From assembly GCA_900769055.1 (NCBI GenBank), contig CAAGFF010000195.1, forward strand, positions 1 through 7,092: DNA of 7,092 nucleotides, written 5' to 3'. Within the stretch, counting starts at the first letter, position 1, and each line of letters opens with the position of its first letter. Below the pieces are notes generated by a model. That model had not been told where the DNA came from. It did not search any database and saw nothing but the letters and a program-made list of their open reading frames with translations. Both the position numbers and the translations under genes were made by a program. This document shows, one piece after another, positions 1-6,449 of the stretch. Source of the stretch: an uncultured Prevotella sp. Its GTDB lineage: Bacteria > Bacteroidota > Bacteroidia > Bacteroidales > Bacteroidaceae.

Positions 1-17
1 GCAAGCACCATGCTTGC
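1..17. repeat. Perfect 7-bp hairpin at window edge, possible terminator
   Basis: GCAAGCA, a 3-base loop CCA, then TGCTTGC form a perfect inverted repeat. It lies 35 bases beyond the stop codon of the minus-strand T9SS protein gene, where its terminator would be expected. Any T-run on the minus strand would fall outside the window, so termination cannot be confirmed. Read on the plus strand, no T-run follows the stem. It could instead be a dispersed palindromic repeat. Confidence 0.35.
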
Positions 18-52
18 GACCCTTGAGACGGTATGGAAAGAATTATGTGTTT

Positions 53-1435
53 TCATTTTGCAACCTTGAAAGTCTTGACACCTGCAGCGGTAGCCACTCT
101 GAGGATATATGTTCCTGCTGGCATTGCCGAAAAGTCAATTGCCTGTCTCTGTCCTACCGACTTGAGGTATTTACCTGAAGCATCATAAAGGCTGACTGCA
201 AGGTATGCGCCACGGACGATGGCCTTATTGCCATCGAAGTCAAGTGAAACACCCATATTGGGATTCTGGGCAGTGCCAATTCCGTCAGTAACATCCTCCG
301 ATGCGCACATAGGGTAGTTGTATGGAGTGTCTCCAGCAATTGCCGTTCCTGCTCCAACGAACACCTTACCCTCATCATCGCAGTCCCACATGGGGTACAT
401 GGTCTTGTATGATATTGGATAGCGATTGCCGGCAGCATCGGCACAAAGAGTCTCTTCTGTCAATATTGACAATCTGTCGTTCGGCGAAACCATGAAATAA
501 GTCAGGTCACCGTTAGCCAGCTGGAAGTAACCATAGAGATTACCTTTGGCATCAGAGTTGTAGATACAACCGCCATTGAAGTTCTTGACATCGTCCTCCT
601 CCTCGCCGCAATCATATATCTGGTAAAGGATGCCATCGCGTACGAAAGCTGGGTTGAAGCCACCGCAGCCAGAGATGTTGAGTCCTGCATAGGTCTTGCC
701 GTCGGGAGTGATGCAGCGACCGAAGAAATAGCTCGCTGATACGTCCTTATCAGGAGCAACGAACTTTCCGCTCTCCATAAGCCTGTGGTTGCCAGCTTTG
801 CCCAATTCGGTGTTGTAGCTGTCAATGACATACTCTCCATTGTCGTTCTGCTTCCATACGATTGGAATACCGATGGTTCTATCAAAGGTTGTGCCCTGAA
901 ACTCGAATGTGCCCACAGTACACTGGATATTGCCACCAATATACTTGCCATCGGGAGTGATGGCTCTGGCCTCATCGGCAAATAAGCCTTCCTTAGCCTG
1001 ATATTCAGAGTAGTTCTCAGGAACAGGGAGAGTAAACCACTCCTCCTTGTCAACATGCCTCCATGCAGGATAGCAAGCACCTTCAGACTCCACCTCATAG
1101 CTTCCAACCACGATACCATCATTCGACACATCGAGCGCAGACACGCGCAAGGTCTTTGTCGAGAGTGACTCCAGCTGGTCTGGAGCGTCCTTCCTCCATA
1201 GGAAGGCACATCCATAGTCCGTTGTCAGCCCCTGGTCGTCACAGCCAACGGCATACTTGCCATTTGACGAGACATGGTTGAATACACCTGCTATATTGTA
1301 GTTTTCCTTGAAACCGCCACCTAAGTCAATATAAAATTGAGTGTCCTGGAAGTCATGGACCGTAAGATTGTCCTGCGCATTGGCATTAAAGGCAAATGCT
1401 GCAAGGGCTGTTAATACAGCGTAGAATTTCCTCAT
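53..1435 (-). CDS. Secreted protein with HAF-like repeats and T9SS type A C-terminal sorting domain
   Basis: A 460-residue exported protein of unknown specific function. Residues 1-20 are a typical signal peptide: MRKF, a hydrophobic core, then NANA before Gln21. The body holds about five short repeats of the form S/T-x-D-G-K-x-x-x-G (near residues 55-64, 103-113, 159-170, 242-253 and 351-363). Several are followed by an aromatic-Trp strand such as AFLW or PIVW, resembling HAF or beta-propeller-like repeats. The last ~70 residues (about 390-460) match a Por/T9SS type A sorting domain, with YDASGKYLKSV and MPAGTYILRV near the end. In Bacteroidetes this domain directs export across the outer membrane and attachment or release at the surface. 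The ATG at 1435 is preferred over an in-frame TTG at 1489. It starts the signal peptide directly and follows an A-rich leader, and the promoter lies just upstream at 1497-1524. No enzymatic motif was recognised. Confidence 0.85.
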   Translation of the reverse strand: MRKFYAVLTALAAFAFNANAQDNLTVHDFQDTQFYIDLGGGFKENYNIAGVFNHVSSNGKYAVGCDDQGLTTDYGCAFLWRKDAPDQLESLSTKTLRVSALDVSNDGIVVGSYEVESEGACYPAWRHVDKEEWFTLPVPENYSEYQAKEGLFADEARAITPDGKYIGGNIQCTVGTFEFQGTTFDRTIGIPIVWKQNDNGEYVIDSYNTELGKAGNHRLMESGKFVAPDKDVSASYFFGRCITPDGKTYAGLNISGCGGFNPAFVRDGILYQIYDCGEEEDDVKNFNGGCIYNSDAKGNLYGYFQLANGDLTYFMVSPNDRLSILTEETLCADAAGNRYPISYKTMYPMWDCDDEGKVFVGAGTAIAGDTPYNYPMCASEDVTDGIGTAQNPNMGVSLDFDGNKAIVRGAYLAVSLYDASGKYLKSVGQRQAIDFSAMPAGTYILRVATAAGVKTFKVAK

Positions 1436-1496
1436 AAATCTTGTGTTTTTTAATGCTTTTATTGATATAATAATGATAGTTGCTTTCAACTTTCTG

Positions 1497-1524
1497 CAAA
1501 GGTAAGAAAAAAAACATATTTCAA
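1497..1524 (-). promoter_or_regulatory. Bacteroidetes-type promoter of the T9SS protein gene
   Basis: On the minus strand, TACCTTTG (1504-1497) matches the Bacteroidetes -7 consensus TAnnTTTG exactly. A TTG at 1524-1522 could be the -33 element, with a 17-base spacer that is slightly shorter than the usual ~19. Transcription would start near 1492, giving a leader of about 55-60 bases. The leader is A-rich just before the ATG at 1435, as expected where Shine-Dalgarno sequences are not used. A T-run at 1507-1514 lies within the spacer. Confidence 0.6.
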
Positions 1525-1549
1525 GCCTTTTACGAACCTTTTTTGTATG

Positions 1550-2329
1550 TCAATAGGCTACCGAGCATTCGAACCCTGCCGCCTCAACCCGTGCACAGAT
1601 GTTATCAAGGGTTGCCTTGTCGGCCTTGCGTAGGGTTGTCACAGGCGTATCACGGTCTATGGTGTAGATCATGACCTTGGAAGGAGATATGCTGCGGATG
1701 GCCTCAAGCCATGGGGCAACGAACCGTTCTGACGTGTTGTCGGCATCATCGCCTGCCACCTCCCCTTTCATAAAAATGGTCTGGATGATGACATGACCAT
1801 TGAACTTCCTCATAAGCTCTATGGTATTGCCTATATCAAATCCGTGTTGCTGAGGACGGTTCACCTTATATATATAATATGTGTCGGCGGTATCGAGCTT
1901 CAGGATGTTGTCGTCTACCTTCATAAGGGCATCGAAGATGTCTGGCCGCCCAATGAGCGTAGCGTTGCTAAGCACTCCTATCCTGGCTTTGGGGCAATAG
2001 CGGTCACGCAGCCTGTTGGTATCATCGACAATGGCCGGGAAGTCGGGATGGGCCGTCGGCTCACCATTGCCTGCAAAGGTAAGCATATCAGGCACCCTAC
2101 CGTCAGCAAGCATATTGCCAAGTGACTGTTCAAGGGCGGCAACGACCTCCTGCCTCGTGGGGCGTGGCGAGTTTGTGCGTCGCTGACCATTTGTACCGCA
2201 CTCGCAGTACACGCAGTCGAAGTTACAAATCTTTCCGTCTCCGGGCATGAGGTTTATGCCAAGCGACAGCCCAAGCCTGCGGCTATGAACAGGACCATAT
2301 ATGGGAGAATGGTGTAGAACTGTTGTCAT
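1550..2329 (-). CDS. Radical SAM protein, COG0731-like
   Basis: A 259-residue radical SAM enzyme. Cys35, Cys39 and Cys42 form the C-x3-C-x2-C motif (CNFDCVYC) that binds the 4Fe-4S cluster cleaving S-adenosylmethionine. GNGEPT at residues 87-92 is the GGE-like motif that contacts SAM. The N-terminal segment YGPVHSRRLGLSLGINLMPG (11-30) is typical of the COG0731 group, annotated broadly as Fe-S oxidoreductases or wyosine-synthetase-like. Bacterial members have no well-established substrate, and no SPASM or TRAM domain follows the core. The ATG at 2329 is preferred over the in-frame TTG at 2341, because that TTG lies inside the -7 promoter box and would not be transcribed. The next gene on this strand starts 114 bases downstream with its own promoter, so this gene is probably monocistronic. 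The family is fairly sure; the reaction is unknown. Confidence 0.85.
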   Translation of the reverse strand: MTTVLHHSPIYGPVHSRRLGLSLGINLMPGDGKICNFDCVYCECGTNGQRRTNSPRPTRQEVVAALEQSLGNMLADGRVPDMLTFAGNGEPTAHPDFPAIVDDTNRLRDRYCPKARIGVLSNATLIGRPDIFDALMKVDDNILKLDTADTYYIYKVNRPQQHGFDIGNTIELMRKFNGHVIIQTIFMKGEVAGDDADNTSERFVAPWLEAIRSISPSKVMIYTIDRDTPVTTLRKADKATLDNICARVEAAGFECSVAY

Positions 2330-2335
2330 AATCGT

Positions 2336-2361
2336 GTGCAAAAGTAATGATTATTTTGCAC
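2336..2361. promoter_or_regulatory. 8-bp inverted repeat overlapping the radical SAM promoter
   Basis: GTGCAAAA (2336-2343) and TTTTGCAC (2354-2361) are perfect inverted copies separated by 10 bases, a layout typical of a dimeric regulator's operator. The left arm covers most of the minus-strand -7 box TACTTTTG (2346-2339), so a bound protein would block RNA polymerase there. The divergent ftsX gene starts 92 bases away and could also be affected. No regulator is encoded nearby, and the repeat could be chance in AT-rich DNA. Confidence 0.35.
2339..2346 (-). promoter_or_regulatory. -7 promoter element of the radical SAM gene
   Basis: The minus-strand sequence TACTTTTG is an exact match to TAnnTTTG. 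No good TTTG is visible at the -33 position. Transcription from it would begin only a few bases before the ATG at 2329, implying a very short or absent 5' leader. Confidence 0.5.
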
Positions 2362-2412
2362 GTATGGTTGTTAACGCACGTTAAACCCTCGTTTAATAGC
2401 CATTTTTTTTGT

Positions 2413-2419
2413 TACTTTG
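2413..2419 (+). promoter_or_regulatory. Possible promoter of the ftsX operon
   Basis: TACTTTG lies 34 bases before the ftsX ATG and resembles the Bacteroidetes -7 box TAnnTTTG with one base missing. A GTTTAA at 2391-2396 sits roughly where a -33 element would be. The match is imperfect. It is the best candidate on this strand in the intergenic region ahead of the six-gene run. Confidence 0.3.
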
Positions 2420-2453
2420 CAGCAAATTTGGCTTATTATTGCCTTTTAGTACG

Positions 2454-3335
2454 ATGGTAAAGAAACACAGGAAGACCGGCAAGCGTTCAGGCTTGCAGGC
2501 AGTTACGTTATGTATAAGCACCGCCCTGGTACTCATTTTACTGGGATTGGTGGTGCTCACCACTCTTGCAGGGCGCAACCTCTCCGCCCATGTGAGGGAG
2601 AACCTTGTTGTCACGCTCTTGCTTGAGCACGACATGACCGACTCCGAGGGTAAGCAGATGTGCAATGCCGTGAAGAAAAGCTCCTACATAAGGAGCATTA
2701 GCTTCATCAGCAAGGACAGGGCATTGAAGGAGGCAACAAAGGAGATGGGAGCTGACCCAAGCGAGTTTACCGAGGGACTTAACCCCTTCTCGCCTTCAAT
2801 AGAGATTACTCTGAATAGCGAATATGCCAACAACGACTCACTGAGATGGATAGCCAAAGAGCTGAAGAAATATCCTAAGGTGACCGAGATTAGCTACCAG
2901 AAAGACCTTGTCGAGGCAGTAAACCGCAATCTCGCCAAGATAGGGCTTGCGCTGCTTACCTTAGCCGTGCTGCTCACCTTTGTCTCATTCTCGCTCATCA
3001 ACAACACCGTGCGTCTGGGCATCTACGCCCGCCGCTTCTCCATCCACACCATGAAACTCGTTGGTGCATCATGGGGATTCATACGCCGTCCGTTCGTCAG
3101 CCGTGCCGTTGTCATTGGACTGGTTGCCTCGCTATTCGCCATTGCGGCCTTGGGAGGAATGTCGTATGCGCTGGTATGCTACGAGCCGGACATTGTGACC
3201 ATAGTATCATGGCAGGACCTTGCCATCACCGCACTGGCGGTAGTGGTGTTCGGAATTGTCATCACATCTATCTGCGCCAACATCTCCGTAAACAAGTTCC
3301 TGAAAATGAAGGCTGGAGACCTCTATAAGATTTGA
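2454..3335 (+). CDS. ftsX: Cell-division ABC transporter permease-like protein FtsX
   Basis: A 293-residue inner-membrane protein of the FtsX family. With the ATPase FtsE it couples cytoplasmic divisome signals to peptidoglycan hydrolase activation outside the membrane. The topology fits: a basic cytoplasmic N-terminus (VKKHRKTGKR), helix 1 at about 14-39, an extracytoplasmic domain at about 40-160, then helices 2-4 at about 163-184, 218-241 and 255-275. The family motif MKLVGAS is at residues 200-206, in the loop after helix 2 where FtsE would couple. Length is normal for the family. The ATG at 2454 is chosen over an in-frame TTG at 2409, which lies upstream of the likely transcription start and adds a sequence unlike FtsX. 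No ftsE is adjacent; it must be encoded elsewhere. This is the first gene of the run, divergent from the radical SAM gene. Confidence 0.9.
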   Translation: MVKKHRKTGKRSGLQAVTLCISTALVLILLGLVVLTTLAGRNLSAHVRENLVVTLLLEHDMTDSEGKQMCNAVKKSSYIRSISFISKDRALKEATKEMGADPSEFTEGLNPFSPSIEITLNSEYANNDSLRWIAKELKKYPKVTEISYQKDLVEAVNRNLAKIGLALLTLAVLLTFVSFSLINNTVRLGIYARRFSIHTMKLVGASWGFIRRPFVSRAVVIGLVASLFAIAALGGMSYALVCYEPDIVTIVSWQDLAITALAVVVFGIVITSICANISVNKFLKMKAGDLYKI

Positions 3336-3418
3336 CGGAGACAGTGGAGGCCGAAACGACTGACTAAAAAGCATTGATAAGGAAAACAGCAAAACATAAA
3401 AACACATTATATATATAC

Positions 3419-3661
3419 ATGAACAAGAGAAACTACGCATTCGACAAGACCAACTTCATTCTGTTGGCTGTCAGCATGCTCATTGTCATCATAGGCTTCG
3501 TGCTTATGAGTGGCTCCAGCTCGGACGAGTCGGCCTTCAACGCCGACATCTTCAGTACCACCCGCATCAAGGTGGCACCAGTGGTATGTTTCGTGGGATT
3601 CATATCCATGATATACGCCATTGTTCGCAAACCCAAAGACAGCAAGGAGGCTGAGGACTAA
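3419..3661 (+). CDS. DUF3098 family small membrane protein
   Basis: An 80-residue protein with two predicted membrane helices, at about 12-30 and 51-70. They are separated by a polar loop containing FNADIFSTTRIKVAP, which matches the DUF3098 family found in Bacteroidetes. The C-terminus is charged (KPKDSKEAED) and probably cytoplasmic. Its function is unknown. It lies 83 bases after ftsX and its stop is 2 bases before the uppP start, so it is very likely co-transcribed and perhaps translationally linked to uppP. The ATG at 3419 is preceded by an A-rich leader and gives the expected family N-terminus. An in-frame TTG at 3374 would add 15 residues with no family resemblance. A role alongside FtsX or UppP at the cell envelope is suggested only by position. 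Confidence 0.85.
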   Translation: MNKRNYAFDKTNFILLAVSMLIVIIGFVLMSGSSSDESAFNADIFSTTRIKVAPVVCFVGFISMIYAIVRKPKDSKEAED

Positions 3662-3663
3662 GA

Positions 3664-4464
3664 ATGGACTGGTTGGAAGCTCTCATCCTCGGTGCCCTGC
3701 AGGGACTTACCGAGTATCTGCCCGTCAGCAGCAGCGGCCATCTTGCCATCGGCTCCTACCTCTTCGGAGTGAACCCTGACGACAACCTTACTTTCACCGT
3801 GGCTGTACACGTGGCAACGGTGCTGAGCACTCTCGTCATACTATGGAAGGAGATTTCATGGATATTCCGCGGACTCTTCAAGTGCCAGCTCAACGACGAG
3901 ACACGCTATGTGCTGAACATCATTGTGTCGATGATACCTGTTGGCATAGTGGGTGTGTTCTTCAAGGATGCCGTTGAGGAAGTATTCGGCTCTGGCCTTG
4001 CCATTGTCGGCACTATGCTGTTGGTGACAGCCTTGCTGCTCACGTTCTCATACTATGCACGCCCACGCCAGAAGGAGACCATCTCCATGCGCGATGCCTT
4101 CATCATCGGACTGGCACAGGCTGCCGCCGTCATGCCCGGCCTGTCCCGTTCCGGTAGCACCATCGCCACCGGACTTCTGCTTGGCAACAAGAAGGAGACG
4201 CTGGCACAGTTCTCGTTCCTGATGGTGATACCGCCAATCCTCGGCGAGGCACTCCTCGACATCTACAAGGCTGTGGCTCATGGCTCCGAGGCTGCCGTTG
4301 GTGACATCTCGCCATTGGCACTTGGCGTAGGCTTCCTGTCGTCGTTCGTCTTCGGCTGTCTGGCCTGTAAGTGGATGATAGACATCGTGAAGAAAGGCAA
4401 GCTGGTATACTTCGCCATCTACTGCGCCATCATTGGTGTCATCACCCTCGCCTGCTCATTCTGA
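3664..4464 (+). CDS. uppP: Undecaprenyl-diphosphate phosphatase UppP (BacA family)
   Basis: A 266-residue integral membrane enzyme, the usual family length. It removes a phosphate from undecaprenyl pyrophosphate, regenerating the lipid carrier for peptidoglycan and other surface polymers. Overproduction of family members is known to raise bacitracin tolerance. Both signature regions are intact. The first is ALQGLTEYLPVSSSGH at residues 11-26, with Gln13 and Glu17 forming the (E/Q)-x3-E motif and His26 following. The second is PGLSRSGST at 158-166, with Arg162. About eight hydrophobic helices are visible. The start is 2 bases after the DUF3098 stop, and tandem stops TGA-TAA end the gene. Upstream neighbours are also envelope proteins, consistent with a division and cell-wall grouping. 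Identification is secure. Confidence 0.95.
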   Translation: MDWLEALILGALQGLTEYLPVSSSGHLAIGSYLFGVNPDDNLTFTVAVHVATVLSTLVILWKEISWIFRGLFKCQLNDETRYVLNIIVSMIPVGIVGVFFKDAVEEVFGSGLAIVGTMLLVTALLLTFSYYARPRQKETISMRDAFIIGLAQAAAVMPGLSRSGSTIATGLLLGNKKETLAQFSFLMVIPPILGEALLDIYKAVAHGSEAAVGDISPLALGVGFLSSFVFGCLACKWMIDIVKKGKLVYFAIYCAIIGVITLACSF

Positions 4465-4525
4465 TAAGAACATTGGGCAGCAAATTCAGGCACTATACGT
4501 TCATTCATAATAACCGTACAGAAAC

Positions 4526-5230
4526 ATGGACTTCCTTAAAGGCGAGATTATGGCTGTCGACAAGCCTTACAGAATGTCGAGCTTTGGAGCACTCGCACAT
4601 GTGCGATATGTCATGTCCAAGCGGCTGGGCAAGAAAGTAAAGATTGGGCACGCCGGTACCCTTGACCCGCTTGCCACTGGAGTTCTCGTGCTCTGCACCG
4701 GCAAAATGACTAAGCTGATTGAGCAACTGCAGACCCACACCAAGGAATACATTGCCACCATGCAGCTCGGGGCAACCACCGACAGCTACGACCGCGAGCA
4801 CACCGTCAACCGCACCTATCCCAAGGCTCATATCACACTGGACCTTATACGCTCGGTGCTGCCACAATTTATCGGTGACATCAGCCAGGTACCGCCGACA
4901 TACAGCGCGGTAAAGGTTAACGGCGACAGGGCATACAGCCTACGGCGCAAGGGCAACAGCGTAGAGCTGGCACCAAAGACGGTGCGTATAGACGAGATAG
5001 AAATCATCGACTTCAACGCTGAGGAGAAGACACTTGCCATAAGGGTGGTATGCGGCAAGGGAACATACATCAGGGCTCTGGCACGCGACCTCGGAAGAGC
5101 ACTCGGCAGCGGAGCTTTCCTAACATCGCTTCGACGCACAAGGGTCGGAGACATAAGAGTGGAAGACTGCGTAGACTTCGACAATGTAGGAGAATGGCTC
5201 GACAAGGTACTGAGCGAACAACACCCATAA
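4526..5230 (+). CDS. truB: tRNA pseudouridine(55) synthase TruB, short form
   Basis: A 234-residue cytoplasmic enzyme that converts uridine 55 in the T-loop of tRNAs to pseudouridine. The catalytic aspartate is Asp47 in GHAGTLDPLATG (41-52). Other family motifs are YSAVKVNGDRAY (126-137) and GKGTYIRALARDLG (177-190). It is about 80 residues shorter than the 314-residue E. coli protein and ends soon after the catalytic domain. It therefore lacks the C-terminal PUA-type RNA-binding domain, which is normal for Bacteroidetes. The ATG at 4526 gives the N-terminus MDFLKGEIMAVDKP, which matches the family's KP motif region. The gene follows uppP by 61 bases. Its last ~27 bases form one unit of an imperfect 25-bp tandem duplication that continues past the stop. 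Confidence 0.95.
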   Translation: MDFLKGEIMAVDKPYRMSSFGALAHVRYVMSKRLGKKVKIGHAGTLDPLATGVLVLCTGKMTKLIEQLQTHTKEYIATMQLGATTDSYDREHTVNRTYPKAHITLDLIRSVLPQFIGDISQVPPTYSAVKVNGDRAYSLRRKGNSVELAPKTVRIDEIEIIDFNAEEKTLAIRVVCGKGTYIRALARDLGRALGSGAFLTSLRRTRVGDIRVEDCVDFDNVGEWLDKVLSEQHP

Positions 5231-5253
5231 AGTACTGAGCGAATAATAAATAT
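5204..5253 (+). repeat. Imperfect 25-bp tandem duplication over the truB stop codon
   Basis: Units 5204-5228 and 5229-5253 match at 19 of 25 positions, including a perfect 12-base core GTACTGAGCGAA at 5207-5218 and 5232-5243. The first unit encodes the C-terminal residues of TruB and the second is noncoding. Because 25 is not a multiple of three, the second copy is out of frame, and the stop falls at the junction. Confidence 0.7.
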
Positions 5254-5282
5254 TTTGAGCACCCCCAATATACAGAAATCCA

Positions 5283-6449
5283 ATGAAACTATCACAATTC
5301 AAATTCAAACTGCCCGATGAGCAGATTGCGCTCTATCCTCATGGATACGACCGTGAGTTCAAGAACGATGCCGGGGAGACGGAACACTACCGGATAGTAC
5401 GCCGTGACGAGGCCAGACTGATGGTGCTGCACCGGAAGTCGGGACAGATAGACCTCTTTCAGAACGATGCTGACGGCAATCCAGTTGAGGGGAAATACAT
5501 AGAGTTCCGCAACATCATCGACTATTTCGACGAGGGCGATGTCTTTGTATTCAACGATACCAAGGTATTCCCCGCCAGACTCTATGGCACGAAGGAGAAG
5601 ACCGATGCCAAGATAGAGGTATTCCTGCTCAGGGAACTGAACAGGGAGATGCGCCTGTGGGACGTGCTCGTTGAGCCAGCCCGAAAGATACGCATCGGCA
5701 ACAAGCTCTTCTTCGATGACTCGGGCACCATGGTTGCCGAGGTTATCGACAACACCACCAGCCGCGGACGCACATTGCGCTTCCTCTACGACTGCCCACA
5801 CGATGAGTTCAAACGCGAGCTCTTCGCCCTTGGCGAGGCTCCTCTGCCACGCTATGTCATTGACCGCCGCGAGAACCACCACGGCACGGAGGAGGACCAC
5901 GAGGACTTCCAGTGTATCTTCGCACGCAACGAAGGTGCCGTGACGGCTCCTGCCACAGGACTGCACTTCACACGCGAGCTGATGAAGCGCATGGAGATAA
6001 AGGGCATTGAGAGCGCATACATAACGCTGCATTGCGGATTGGGCAACTTCAACCCCATCGAGGTTGAGGACCTTACCAAGCACAAGATGGACTCCGAGCA
6101 GATGGTGGTGTCACCAGAGGCTTGCAACATCGTGAACACCGCACGCGAGAAGGGGCACCGTGTATGCTCCATAGGCACAAGCGTGCTCAAGGCCACGGAG
6201 ACCGCAGTTGGTGTGGACGGAAGGCTGAAGGAGTATTCCGACTGGACCAACAAGTTCATATTCCCACCCTACGACTTCGGACTCTCCGATGCCATGGTTG
6301 CCAACTTCTACCATCCGCTCTCTCCGCTGCTCATGGCGACAGCGGCATTCGGCGGATATGATAACGTAATGCGCTGCTACGACCTGGCCGTGAAGAACGG
6401 CTATATGTTCGGTTGCTACGGCGACTCCCTACTAATAGTCAACGATTGA
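5283..6449 (+). CDS. queA: S-adenosylmethionine:tRNA ribosyltransferase-isomerase QueA
   Basis: A 388-residue cytoplasmic enzyme that transfers and isomerises the ribosyl group of SAM onto preQ1 at position 34 of tRNA, forming epoxyqueuosine. Family motifs appear in order: LPDEQIALYP (10-19), FVFNDTKVFPARLYG (88-102), EPARKIRIGNKL (131-142), ALGEAPLPRYVI (182-193), NEGAVTAPATGLHFT (216-230), LHCGLGNFNPIEVEDLTKHK (249-268), WTNKFIFPPYDF (321-332) and CYGDSLLI (378-385). It is longer than most homologues (about 350 residues). The excess comes mainly from N-terminal insertions near residues 23-40 and 61-74. Several positions differ from the common consensus, for example NFYHPLSPLL where NFHxPLSTLL is usual, though the frame is intact. 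It starts 52 bases after truB and its TGA overlaps the folK ATG by one base. The later queuosine step enzyme is not in the window. Confidence 0.93.
   Translation: MKLSQFKFKLPDEQIALYPHGYDREFKNDAGETEHYRIVRRDEARLMVLHRKSGQIDLFQNDADGNPVEGKYIEFRNIIDYFDEGDVFVFNDTKVFPARLYGTKEKTDAKIEVFLLRELNREMRLWDVLVEPARKIRIGNKLFFDDSGTMVAEVIDNTTSRGRTLRFLYDCPHDEFKRELFALGEAPLPRYVIDRRENHHGTEEDHEDFQCIFARNEGAVTAPATGLHFTRELMKRMEIKGIESAYITLHCGLGNFNPIEVEDLTKHKMDSEQMVVSPEACNIVNTAREKGHRVCSIGTSVLKATETAVGVDGRLKEYSDWTNKFIFPPYDFGLSDAMVANFYHPLSPLLMATAAFGGYDNVMRCYDLAVKNGYMFGCYGDSLLIVND

Noticed and set aside
502..1215. 237-residue open frame on the minus strand, inside the T9SS protein gene
   Set aside because: It overlaps a gene with signal peptide, repeats and sorting domain in another frame. 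Its own translation is low-complexity and Ser/Met/Arg-rich, with no recognisable family.
2381..2410. TTAAAC/GTTTAA stem followed by a T-run, resembling a terminator
   Set aside because: The stem is only 6 AT-rich pairs, and no plus-strand gene ends upstream, so there is nothing to terminate. It more likely belongs to the ftsX promoter region.
2409..2453. TTG start giving FtsX 15 extra residues
   Set aside because: The extension begins upstream of the candidate -7 box at 2413-2419 and is unlike FtsX N-termini. The ATG at 2454 gives a normal basic N-terminus before helix 1.
4505..4867. 120-residue open frame antisense to truB
   Set aside because: It is opposite the conserved catalytic region of truB and resembles no known protein.
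5292..6083. 263-residue open frame antisense to queA
   Set aside because: It lies wholly opposite a conserved enzyme, has no promoter or recognisable domain, and reflects codon bias in queA.
6413..6448. TTG start giving FolK 12 extra residues inside queA
   Set aside because: The HPPK fold begins at the strand directly after the ATG at 6449, and the TGATG overlap is a common coupling arrangement.
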